Translations under genes and position numbers: made by a program
The notes under the pieces: generated by a model
The model's input: only the letters and a program-made list of their open reading frames with translations
Database searches by the model: none
What the model was told of the DNA's origin: nothing
Shown here: positions 22,694 through 30,647 of the stretch, one piece after another
Layout of the letters: each line of letters begins with the position of its first letter
Position numbering within the stretch: position 1 is the first letter of the stretch
NCBI GenBank assembly: GCA_003644265.1
Contig: QNBX01000024.1
Location: 1 to 37,483, forward strand
Direction of reading: 5' to 3'
DNA length: 37,483 nucleotides
From: Planctomycetota bacterium
GTDB lineage: Bacteria; Planctomycetota; B15-G4

Positions 22694-23905
22694 ATGGTCT
22701 TCCCCCAGCTCGCCATCGATGGCCTGCGCATGTTCATTCTGTTTGCCGCGGCGACCGCGCCCTCGACCCGGGAGCAGAGCGGGCGTGGCCACTGGACCCT
22801 GTCGGCGCTCGGTGGCGGCTTCGGTTCGGTCACGCTCAACAACCTGGACCCCAAGCGCATGCCGGTCGAGCTCGAGCTCGACGACGACAGCAAGGACATC
22901 AAGGTCAAGGGCAACCGACGCTTCCGCCCCGCCAAGAAAGAAGCGGGAAACGGGCCCAAGCGCCAGCTGCAGCTGCGCGCCAAGCGCCCGGACGCCGAGG
23001 CATGCGTGGCCGGCAGCTTCAAGGGCAGCGGGTCGAGCAGCAGCCGCGTGCGCATGTCCATCGACCTGACCACGGGGCTGGTGGACGGACAGTCGCGCGG
23101 CTTCCTCGAGATCCGCCACGGTGACGGCGTGGGGCTCGTGGTGTATCGCGTCGAGGCCGTCTGGAACGCGGCCATCGACGGCTTCAGCGTGAGGGCCCGG
23201 AGGGACGGTCAGGCCGTGGGCAGCACCCACGACCTCAAGGGCGCGCACCAGCTGCTGCTGTTTGCCCGTCAGTCGGACGCCGACTTCTCGCTCTCCGCTG
23301 CGGTCGCGGGCTTTGACGAGGGCAGCTGGGACGACGAGGTGCAGGTCTACAACACGCTGCTGGACGACGAGGCGGCAAACTACTGCGGCGCCTTCGGTGC
23401 CGCCGGGCTCGACAAGAAGGGCAGCATCTACTTTGCCAACCTGGCCCTGGATGGCGACCCGCAGCGGCTCGGGCTGACCGACGCCGAGAAGCAGCTCGCC
23501 TTCAACCTGCAGTACGCGGGAACCGCCTGCGGCAACTGCGAGGTCTTCGCCGACCCGCACGACTTCATGACCAACATCATCCTCGCGCGCGACTGGGCCG
23601 TGGCCGGAGAGTTCGCCTGGGCTTCGGCGCAGACCCTGCTCAAGGGCCTGATCGAGGACGGCACCATCGCGGGCAAGCGGGCCAAGCGCATGAAGCTCTC
23701 CGTCAGGCGCGGCGTCGCCTTCTCAAAGCGGGCGGCCAAGCTGGCGCAGAAGCTGGTCGACAAGGGCAAGGGCCCCGGCGACTCATCGGCCCCGCTCGAG
23801 CACCTGGGCCAATGGGGTCGCAACCTGGGCGACCTGGCGACGGCCCAGATCACGGGCTTCAACTCGAGCAGCGTGGACCACGTCTACGACTGGGCCACGT
23901 TCTGA
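22694..23905 (+). CDS. protein of unknown function, possibly exported
   Basis: A 403-residue protein that I do not recognise. The frame is open from 22511, but the ATG at 22694 has GAGG eight bases upstream and begins before a hydrophobic stretch (GLRMFILFAAATA, about residues 10-22) that may be a weak signal. The first half is beta-rich with many Lys/Asp repeats (ELELDDDSKDIKVKGNRRF, KRQLQLRAKRPD). The middle has SAAVAGFDEGSWDDEVQVYN, reminiscent of a jelly-roll or carbohydrate-binding strand pattern. The C-terminal third is helical and Lys/Ala-rich. Cysteines pair as CGN-C in GTACGNCEVF. It stands alone between convergent and divergent neighbours. Confidence 0.65.
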   Translation: MVFPQLAIDGLRMFILFAAATAPSTREQSGRGHWTLSALGGGFGSVTLNNLDPKRMPVELELDDDSKDIKVKGNRRFRPAKKEAGNGPKRQLQLRAKRPDAEACVAGSFKGSGSSSSRVRMSIDLTTGLVDGQSRGFLEIRHGDGVGLVVYRVEAVWNAAIDGFSVRARRDGQAVGSTHDLKGAHQLLLFARQSDADFSLSAAVAGFDEGSWDDEVQVYNTLLDDEAANYCGAFGAAGLDKKGSIYFANLALDGDPQRLGLTDAEKQLAFNLQYAGTACGNCEVFADPHDFMTNIILARDWAVAGEFAWASAQTLLKGLIEDGTIAGKRAKRMKLSVRRGVAFSKRAAKLAQKLVDKGKGPGDSSAPLEHLGQWGRNLGDLATAQITGFNSSSVDHVYDWATF

Positions 23906-23913
23906 TCTGATGG

Positions 23914-23931
23914 GGCCGCGGATCGGCGGCC
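23914..23931. terminator. hairpin after the unknown gene
   Basis: GGCCGC (23914-23919) pairs with GCGGCC (23926-23931) around the loop GGATCG, nine bases after the stop at 23905. In addition CATCCCGAA (23931-23939) is the exact complement of TTCGGGATG (24009-24017), so the whole convergent gap can fold. Confidence 0.45.
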
Positions 23932-24017
23932 ATCCCGAACGAGCCTCGATCAGGAGTGCCGCGCACGCCCCTCAAGAACCTCGCCCGAACTCATCGACGG
24001 GGCGCTGATTCGGGATG

Positions 24018-25583
24018 CTAGCGCCGCCCCGCGCCCCCGCGGCGGACACCGTTGGGGAAGCGCGCCGAGCGCACGACCGGCTCGCGCGCGGCCGGCGAGG
24101 AACTCGAGCTTGAGCCCGCGCCGGAGCCGCTGCCGCTCACGCGCCTGCGCTTGCGGCCGCCCTTCGAGAGCTTGCCGGCGCCCTGCTGCTGCTGGCCGCG
24201 GCCGCCACCGCCTGCCCCACCGCGCCCGCCAGCGCCACGGGAACCCCCGCCTCCAGCGCCGCGACGACCTGCGCGCCCCCCTCCGCGCTCAGGCTCGCTG
24301 GCCGGGTTCGCGGCCAGCGCCTCGTCGAAGGCCCCGCCGAAGTCGCGCAGCTTGATGCGCTGGATCTGCATGTCCAGCTTGCGCTCGATCAGCTTGATGG
24401 CCGGGAAGTCTTCGTGAGTGACGAAGGTGTAGGCCTTGCCGCTCTGCTGCGAGCGCCCCGTGCGGCCGATGCGGTGGGTGTACGCGTCGGGCGTCCCGGG
24501 GATGTCGAAGTTGACCACGTGGCTCACGTTGGCCACGTCGATGCCACGCGCGGCGATGTCGGTCGCCACCAGCACGTCGTAGGTGCCGTCCCGGAAGCCC
24601 TGCATGGCGCGCTGCCGCTGGCTCTGGCTCATGTTGCCCTGCAGCGCGATGGCTCGGTGCCCCACGCGATCGAGGTCCCGCGCCAGCCGCTTGGCGCGGT
24701 GCTTGGTGCGCAGGAACACGATCGCCGAGCGGAAGTCGTCCCCGCTCAGGATGTGGTGCAGCAGGGCCGGCTTGCGCTTCTGGTCCACCGGGTACAGCGC
24801 GTGCTCGATCATCTCGAGCGGCGCCGCCACGGCCAGCTCGACCACGTGCGGGTCGTGCAGCAGGCCGTTGGTAAGCGAGCGGATCTCCTTGGGCATGGTG
24901 GCGGAGAAGAGCAGGTTCTGGCGCTTGGCGGGCAGGCGCTTGAGGATGCGCTTGATGTCCGGCAAGAAGCCCATGTCGAGCATGTGGTCGGCCTCGTCCA
25001 GCACCAGCAGCTCCAGCCCGTCCATGCGGGCGTCGCCGCTGCCCATCAGGTCGAGCAGGCGCCCGGGGCAGGCCACGACGATGTCGGGTCCCCGGCGCAG
25101 GGCCTTGATCTGCGGCGCGGCGCCCACGCCGCCGAAGACGGTGATGGCGTGGATGCCCGAGTGCTTGGCGAGCAGCTCGATCTCGGCGTGGATCTGAATG
25201 GCCAGCTCGCGCGTGGGCGCCAGGATCAGCGCGCGCGTCCGGTCGCTGCGTCGCGACGCGAGGCGCTCGATGATCGGCAACGCAAATGCCGCCGTCTTGC
25301 CCGTGCCGGTCTGGGCCAGGCCGAGCACGTCGCGCCCGGCCAGGGCCTGGGGGACGGCGCCAGCCTGGATCGGTCGGGGCTGCACGAAGCCCGCCTCGGA
25401 GATGGCGCGCAGAAGGTCGGGGCGCAGGCCGAAGGCCTCAAAGGAAGCCTCCGCTCGCGCGGGTGTCGAGTTGGTCGTGATGGCTCTGTCCTGTGTTCTG
25501 GGTGCTTGGAGTGGCCCGCGGGAGCCTCGCCGCCGTGATTGACGGTGGAGCTCCCAACCCATCCAGCAGTAACAGGTGAGCAC
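24018..25583 (-). CDS. DEAD-box RNA helicase, RhlE-like
   Basis: ATP-dependent RNA helicase. All core motifs are visible: Q motif FEAFGL...RPIQAGAVP, motif I AQTGTGKT, Ia APTRELAIQI, GG, motif II VLDEAD, motif III SATM, motif IV IVFLRTKHRAKRLA, motif V ATDIAARGIDV and motif VI HRIGRTGR. The C-terminal ~90 residues are Gly/Arg/Ser-rich with RGG-like repeats and a basic patch, as in RhlE and cold-shock helicases. The start is unclear: GTG 25583 and ATG 25562 are in frame but lie 25-45 residues ahead of the usual family start and lack a Shine-Dalgarno sequence. An AGGA element sits before an in-frame ATC at about 25480, where the domain would naturally begin. Function is certain; the start is not. 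Confidence 0.92.
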   Translation of the reverse strand: MLTCYCWMGWELHRQSRRRGSRGPLQAPRTQDRAITTNSTPARAEASFEAFGLRPDLLRAISEAGFVQPRPIQAGAVPQALAGRDVLGLAQTGTGKTAAFALPIIERLASRRSDRTRALILAPTRELAIQIHAEIELLAKHSGIHAITVFGGVGAAPQIKALRRGPDIVVACPGRLLDLMGSGDARMDGLELLVLDEADHMLDMGFLPDIKRILKRLPAKRQNLLFSATMPKEIRSLTNGLLHDPHVVELAVAAPLEMIEHALYPVDQKRKPALLHHILSGDDFRSAIVFLRTKHRAKRLARDLDRVGHRAIALQGNMSQSQRQRAMQGFRDGTYDVLVATDIAARGIDVANVSHVVNFDIPGTPDAYTHRIGRTGRSQQSGKAYTFVTHEDFPAIKLIERKLDMQIQRIKLRDFGGAFDEALAANPASEPERGGGRAGRRGAGGGGSRGAGGRGGAGGGGRGQQQQGAGKLSKGGRKRRRVSGSGSGAGSSSSSSPAAREPVVRSARFPNGVRRGGAGRR

Positions 25584-25677
25584 GAAGAGGGGCGCCGTAC
25601 CGATGCAGGCCGTATTCGGGAGCCTGCGGGGATTCTGCTGTGCGCCGGGCCGCGAGCATCGCGACCGATTGGCAGGA

Positions 25678-25688
25678 AGCCTAGCCTA
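25678..25688 (-). promoter_or_regulatory. candidate -10 elements for the helicase gene
   Basis: On the minus strand TAGGCTAGGCT contains two overlapping TAGGCT hexamers, about 95 bases before the annotated GTG of the helicase gene. TAGGCT is the same hexamer as at 2999 and 13213. No -35 is visible. Confidence 0.25.
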
Positions 25689-25830
25689 TTCTTGGGCATC
25701 TGCACGCTGTTTCCCGACACCGACGGGCGCGGATCCAGGCTCGAGACGGCGCCGATTCCCAGGCCAGGACCCAGCGCAGCCCTGCTCTCCGCAGCGGCGA
25801 ACACTCGCTCGCGGCCCGGTCCACGGAGCC

Positions 25831-26697
25831 TCAGCGCGCCGCCTCACGCAGGGCCAGCGCCTCGGCCTGACCCTGCTTGGCGGGGTTCCGCAGCGCGTGG
25901 CGGATCACCCAGCGCAACTGCTTGGCCGGCTCGGGCTGCAGCCGCCCGGCCTGTTCCAGCCAGTCGCCGCAGCGCGCCAGGGCCAGCTCCAGATGATCCT
26001 TGGCGATGTCACCCATGTGGTTGGCCACCGAGCGGCGCACGTAGAGCGAGGGGTCGATCTTCAGCGCCTCCAGCAGCGGCAGCGTCGGGCGCGGGTCCTG
26101 CACGAAGTCCCGTAGGCGACGGGCCCAGGGCAGCCTCGGTCGCGTGCCCTCGCTCACCAGGCGTCGCACGTGGGGGTCCGGGTCGCGCACCCAGGCGCCC
26201 AAGGCCTGCAGCACCGTGGCCGCGTCGCGCTCGATCAGCGGGCGGATACAGAACTCGGCGGTGAAGCGCTGCGTCAGCTCGTAGCAGGCCAGCAGGCCGC
26301 CCTGCAGGTCGTCGCCGGCCGCCGCCGACACCCAGTGACTGTGCGGAAAGTAGAAGAACGGCGACAGGCCGAGGTCGCTGGTCTGCGTGGCGCGCGGGCC
26401 CAGGGCGGCCAGGAAGATCGGAAGCGCGTCGGCAAAGCCCGCGGGCAGTTCGCCGGCCAACGCCGCTGCGATGTGGCGCCCGCGGTCGGCCAACTCCAGC
26501 TGGTCGAGGCCGCGCTCGCCACGCCGACAGAAGCGCGCCGCGTCAAAGCGGTCCGTGACCGCCGCGAAGGACTCCCCGATGAGCTGCAGCAAGGCCCCAT
26601 CCAGCAGCGCCTTGAGCGGCTGCCCTTTGGTGATGTGGGCGGGGGCCGAGAATCGCAGCGCAGGGTGGGGCAAATCGGGCGGCGGGCGGCGGGTCAT
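25831..26697 (-). CDS. DNA alkylation repair protein, AlkC/AlkD-type HEAT-like glycosylase
   Basis: These all-helical proteins remove N3- and N7-alkylated purines from DNA. The 288-residue length and helical-repeat sequence fit. The diagnostic block WVRDPDPHVRRLVSEGTRPRLPWARRL, then LPLLEALKIDPSLYVRRSV and ANHMGDIAKDH, is the signature of this family and lies at residues about 168-238. The N-terminus (KGQPLKALLDGALLQLIGESFAAV) resembles AlkC more than AlkD. The start is ATG without a Shine-Dalgarno sequence. It stands alone, divergent from the histidine kinase. No Ada or AlkA box was recognised upstream. Confidence 0.85.
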   Translation of the reverse strand: MTRRPPPDLPHPALRFSAPAHITKGQPLKALLDGALLQLIGESFAAVTDRFDAARFCRRGERGLDQLELADRGRHIAAALAGELPAGFADALPIFLAALGPRATQTSDLGLSPFFYFPHSHWVSAAAGDDLQGGLLACYELTQRFTAEFCIRPLIERDAATVLQALGAWVRDPDPHVRRLVSEGTRPRLPWARRLRDFVQDPRPTLPLLEALKIDPSLYVRRSVANHMGDIAKDHLELALARCGDWLEQAGRLQPEPAKQLRWVIRHALRNPAKQGQAEALALREAAR

Positions 26698-26932
26698 GGG
26701 GTCGCTTCCATGGGCCCAGCGTGGCGCGTGGCGACGCGGCCGTCCATCCCCCGGGGCGCGCGTAGCCCGTCTCGAATCCAGGCTTCAGCGCAGCTCACGC
26801 CCGGGCGTGACGACGAGCCCGCCGCGGGCACACGCGTTCTTCGAGGCCTGATGTGAGCCCCGCTGTTGCGCATTCGTGCGCGGTGGGTTCTGCTGAACAT
26901 GCTGTGTACCGGTCACGCAGGGACGCGATGCC

Positions 26933-28561
26933 GTGAGACAGAACGACGATCGCAAGCCAGGCCCTGGGACCGAGCCCCCCAGCAGCGATACGGACACGTC
27001 GCCACCACAGGACGCGTACCGCGAGCTGTTCGAGCGCTCGGCTGACGCCATCCTGATCATCGAAGGCGACACCTTCATCGACTGCAACGCCGCCGCGGTG
27101 CGCATGCTGCGCCACGAACGCAAACGGGATGTGCTGCGGACGCACCCCTCCGAACTCTCGCCGCCCCGGCAGCCGGACGGGCGTAGCTCGTTCGAGAAGG
27201 CCAATGAGATCATGGCGCTGGCCTTCAAGCAGGGCAGCCAGCGCTTCGAGTGGGAGCACGTGCGCGCCGACGGCGAAGCTCTCCCCGTGGAGGTCCTGCT
27301 CACGGCCGTGCAGGACCGGGGCAGGCAAGTGCTGCACGTCGTCTGGCGCGACATCAGCGAGCGCAAGGCGCTGGAAGAGCAGCTCCGGCACGCGCAGAAG
27401 ATGGAGGCCATCGGCAGGCTCGCCGGAGGCATCGCGCACGACTTCAACAACCTGCTGGTGATCATCCAGGGCTACGCCGACCTGGTCAGCAATCACCAGG
27501 ACGTGACGCCACCCGTCCAGCAGCACGTGGCGCACATCCTCGAGGCAAGCGACCGCGCCACGGCGCTCGTGCGTCAGCTGATGGCCTTCGGTCGCAAGCA
27601 GCAGGTGCGCCCGCGGGTGCTGGACGTCAACGCTCTCGTGAGCGCCAGCATGGCGCTGCTCAAGCCGCTGGTGGGTGACGAGGTGCAGCTCAACTCGGAC
27701 ATCGCCGAACAGAGCATCCACATCAAGGCGGACGCGGGGCAGATCGAGCAGATCCTCATGAATCTCGTGTCGAACGCCAGCGACGCCATGCCGGAGGGCG
27801 GCAGCCTGTGTATCGAGACGCGCAGCGTCCAGCTCAGCGAGGACCACATCGGCGCGGCGAAGAGCCTGCCCCCCGGGCGCTACGCCCTGCTCGCCATCAC
27901 GGACACGGGCATGGGCATGCAGCCGGAGATCGTCGCGCGCGCCTTCGACCCGTTCTTCACCACCAAGCAGATCGGCGAGGGCTCGGGGCTGGGCCTGGCC
28001 ACGGTGTACGGCATCGTGGCCCAGGCCAGCGGAGCCGTTGAGCTGCTCAGCACGCCCGGGCACGGCACCACCGTCAAGATCTACCTGCCCACGACGCAGG
28101 AGCGGGCGAGCCAACGCGGGCTTCAGCGAGGCCAGGCCGAGCCCACGCATGAGGTGCCTGGCGGGGACGAGACCATCCTGGTGGTGGAGGACGAACCCGC
28201 CGTCTCGCAGCTTGTGCTGCAGTCGCTGCAAGAGCTGGGCTACCGCACGCACCTGGCGGCCGACGGGAAGCGGGCGCTGGAGCTGTATCGGACCCATCAG
28301 GCGAGCATCGACCTCATCCTGAGCGACGTCATGCTGCCGCACCTGAGCGGGCCCGAGTTCGTGGCCCAGCTCCGGCGCGACGGACACGAGCCCGCGGTGC
28401 TGTTCATGTCCGGCTACACCAACAACGCGCTGATCCACGTCAGCCGCCTGCCGGGCGAGGTGGACCTGCTGGAGAAGCCGTTTCGCAGCGGCGACCTGGC
28501 GCGGCGCGTCCGGCGCGCGCTGGACCGGGCGCGCTCGCAGCCCCCGGGCTGCGGGGCCTGA
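26933..28561 (+). CDS. hybrid sensor histidine kinase (PAS - HisKA - HATPase - REC)
   Basis: A 542-residue cytoplasmic sensor. A PAS domain (about 26-145) is followed by the phospho-acceptor helix with GGIAHDFNNLL (H169), typical of kinases that carry their own receiver. The ATPase has the N box NLVSNASDA, G1 DTGMGM, F box FDPFFTTK and G2 GSGLGL (350-355). A C-terminal receiver domain (about 413-530) has acidic ED at 419-421, phospho-acceptor D465 and K515. No membrane segment or signal peptide is seen, so the signal is internal. No output regulator is next to it. The start is GTG at 26933 with GGGA eleven bases upstream; an ATG at 26928 is out of frame. Confidence 0.95.
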   Translation: MRQNDDRKPGPGTEPPSSDTDTSPPQDAYRELFERSADAILIIEGDTFIDCNAAAVRMLRHERKRDVLRTHPSELSPPRQPDGRSSFEKANEIMALAFKQGSQRFEWEHVRADGEALPVEVLLTAVQDRGRQVLHVVWRDISERKALEEQLRHAQKMEAIGRLAGGIAHDFNNLLVIIQGYADLVSNHQDVTPPVQQHVAHILEASDRATALVRQLMAFGRKQQVRPRVLDVNALVSASMALLKPLVGDEVQLNSDIAEQSIHIKADAGQIEQILMNLVSNASDAMPEGGSLCIETRSVQLSEDHIGAAKSLPPGRYALLAITDTGMGMQPEIVARAFDPFFTTKQIGEGSGLGLATVYGIVAQASGAVELLSTPGHGTTVKIYLPTTQERASQRGLQRGQAEPTHEVPGGDETILVVEDEPAVSQLVLQSLQELGYRTHLAADGKRALELYRTHQASIDLILSDVMLPHLSGPEFVAQLRRDGHEPAVLFMSGYTNNALIHVSRLPGEVDLLEKPFRSGDLARRVRRALDRARSQPPGCGA

Positions 28562-28601
28562 GCACCCAAGCCCGTAGCCGCAACCCGAGCTTGCGAACGG
28601 G

Positions 28602-28610
28602 TGTTAGGAT
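28602..28610 (+). promoter_or_regulatory. candidate extended -10 for the beta-helix gene
   Basis: TGTTAGGAT, with the TGn extension, lies about 94 bases before the ATG at 28704. It differs by one base from the element at 13213. Confidence 0.35.
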
Positions 28611-28703
28611 TGCACGGCTCAGCCTCTCCCGGCCCCCCCAAGCGCGGCTCGTCAGCCGCGCTCCCGGGCCCCTCCGAAGCCGCCCCCACCTGGGCCCCCC
28701 ACC

Positions 28704-30371
28704 ATGCTCACACCGCTCGTCCGCACCCTCTGCCTCTGCACTCTCCTGGCCCTGAGCCCCGTGGCGGCGGGCGGCACCCTGCACGTCGACGCTGGTCTGG
28801 GCTCGGGCCTGGACGACGGCTCGAGCTGGGCCGACGCCTTCCAGGGCTCGGCGGGCCTGCAGGCGGCCCTGGCCGCGGCCGCCTCCGGTGACGAGATCTT
28901 CGTGGCCCAGGGCAGCTACCGGACCACCAGCACGGGATCGCGCACGGCGGCCTTCGCGCTCAAGAACGGCGTGAGCATCTTCGGCTCGTTCCTGGGCGGC
29001 GAGTCCGACCCCGGCGAGCGCCCGCCCTTCGGAAGCGCCGACAGCGTGCTCGACGGCGACCTGGGCGGCAACGACGGCAGCGGCCAGTTCAACGACAACA
29101 GCTACCACCTGATCACCACCGTGGGCACCAACGCGAGCGCCGTGATCGACGGCTTCGTGGTGCGAGCGGGCGCTGCCACCACCGGCGGCGGCAACCGCGA
29201 CCGCGGCGCGGGCATCCTGTGCCTGAACAACGCGAGCCCGACCGTGCGCAACTGCCGCTTCGTAGCCAACCGCTGCAACTTCGGGGGGGCCGCCGGCTAC
29301 ATCAACGGCGGCGCCGCGCCCAGCTTCAGCGACTGCTCCTTCGAGGACGGCAACGGCGGCTCCTACGGTGGCGCCTTCGACATCGCCGGCGGCGGATCGG
29401 TGCGCTACGAGCGCTGCCTGTTCGTCGGCAACACCGCCGCGCGCGCCGGCGCCCTTGAGATCTTCTCGACCAACGGCGTGGTGGTGAACAACTGCGTGTT
29501 CCGCGACAACACGGCCACCGGATCGGGCGGCGGCGGCGCCATCTGGATGGGCAACGGCGGCAACACCAAGGTGCGCGGCTGCACCATCGTCGAGAACAAC
29601 TCCCCGGTGAACAACGTCGGCGGGCTGCGCAACCAGGGCGCCAGCAACGCCACGGTCGTCAACTGCATCTTCTGGAACAACGTCGGCCCCGGCGGCAACC
29701 AGAACCCGGCCAACCAGGTCAACGCCGCCACGGACGTGAACTACTCGCTGGTCCAGGGCGGCTTCGGCGGCGGCGGCGTGGGCAACATCGACGGCGACCC
29801 GCTGTTCGGCGACCAGGCCGCCGGTGACTTCAGCCTCAGCGGCAGCTCGCCGGTGATCGACGCCGGCGACACCACGGCCATGCCGGCCGGGACGCTGATG
29901 GACTTCGCGGGCCAGCCGCGCCTGGCCGACGCGCCCGGCGTGATCGACACGGGCATCGGCCCCGCGCCGGTGATCGACATGGGCGCCTACGAGCTGCCGT
30001 CCTCGGTCTGGCAGGATCTGGGTCACAGCCTGGCGGGAGGCCCGGGCACGCCCGCGCTGATCATGAGCGGCCCGCTCACCGGCGGCAGCCAGGTCGACCT
30101 CGCCCTCAGCGACGCCCTGCCCAGCTCCGCCGCCTTCCTCGTGGTCGGATTCAGCTTGCTGGAAGCGCCGCTCAAGGGCGGCGTGCTGGTGCCCTCGGCC
30201 GACCTGTTGGTGACGCTGAGCACCACGCCCGCGGGCACGCTGGGCTTCTCGTTCGCCTGGCCCACGGGCGTACCGGCAGGCCTGCCGACGTACATCCAGG
30301 TCTGGATCCAGGACCCCGCAGGACCCAAGGGATTCTCCGCCAGCAACGGCGTGGTGGGCACGACCCCGTAG
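28704..30371 (+). CDS. secreted right-handed beta-helix protein with shared C-terminal module
   Basis: A 555-residue exported protein. A signal peptide (hydrophobic to about residue 21) is followed by VDAGLGSGLDDGSSWADAF, the typical opening of secreted pectin-lyase-like beta-helix proteins. About residues 140-400 are a run of beta-helix coils with Asn/Gly/Cys ladders, such as NNASPTVRNCRFVANRC, APSFSDCSFEDGNGG and VVVNNCVFRDNTATG. INGGAAPSFSDCSF and the later FWNNVGPGGNQNPANQVN are typical of the last coils, and SSPVIDAGDTT closes the helix. The final ~115 residues are the module also found at 3073 and 13350. Role unknown; such proteins are usually surface or polysaccharide-binding. No Shine-Dalgarno sequence is visible before this start. 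Confidence 0.88.
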   Translation: MLTPLVRTLCLCTLLALSPVAAGGTLHVDAGLGSGLDDGSSWADAFQGSAGLQAALAAAASGDEIFVAQGSYRTTSTGSRTAAFALKNGVSIFGSFLGGESDPGERPPFGSADSVLDGDLGGNDGSGQFNDNSYHLITTVGTNASAVIDGFVVRAGAATTGGGNRDRGAGILCLNNASPTVRNCRFVANRCNFGGAAGYINGGAAPSFSDCSFEDGNGGSYGGAFDIAGGGSVRYERCLFVGNTAARAGALEIFSTNGVVVNNCVFRDNTATGSGGGGAIWMGNGGNTKVRGCTIVENNSPVNNVGGLRNQGASNATVVNCIFWNNVGPGGNQNPANQVNAATDVNYSLVQGGFGGGGVGNIDGDPLFGDQAAGDFSLSGSSPVIDAGDTTAMPAGTLMDFAGQPRLADAPGVIDTGIGPAPVIDMGAYELPSSVWQDLGHSLAGGPGTPALIMSGPLTGGSQVDLALSDALPSSAAFLVVGFSLLEAPLKGGVLVPSADLLVTLSTTPAGTLGFSFAWPTGVPAGLPTYIQVWIQDPAGPKGFSASNGVVGTTP

Positions 30372-30376
30372 GCTCG

Positions 30377-30412
30377 CACCGCGCGGCTCCAGATCACGGG
30401 AGCGCGGTCCAA
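30377..30412. terminator. imperfect hairpin after the beta-helix gene
   Basis: CCGCGCGGCTCC followed by GGAGCGCGG across AGATCACG can pair with a two-base bulge, shortly after the stop at 30371. No T-run. The rest of the 276-base gap to 30648 shows no feature I can support. Confidence 0.3.
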
Positions 30413-30647
30413 GGCGCGGGCCAAGCGGGCTCCAACGGACTCTCACTCATGTGCATGAAGGCCGCACGACGAGCGCGCGCTCAGCGCGGCTTGCGTCCGG
30501 TCGGGCGTGTGCACGGCGTTGAGATGAGCATCGCGCCCGCGCCGAATCGTCGCAGAGCGCTGAGTCACAACCCCGATTGACCGGCGAGGCCGGCGGTCCG
30601 CTCTGCGAAGGGTCCGTCTCGTGTCAGCGCCCGTCCTGGAGCTCGCC

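Noticed and set aside
26760..26790. TCGAATCC-like T-loop of a tRNA
   Set aside because: No acceptor stem, D-arm or anticodon arm could be folded around it.
26795..28438. 547-codon minus-strand ORF opposite the histidine kinase
   Set aside because: The kinase motifs on the plus strand are unambiguous; the antisense product is His/Gln/Ala-rich with no domain.
28440..30446. 668-codon minus-strand ORF opposite the beta-helix gene
   Set aside because: The product is Ala/Val/Gly-rich mirror sequence of the beta-helix codons.
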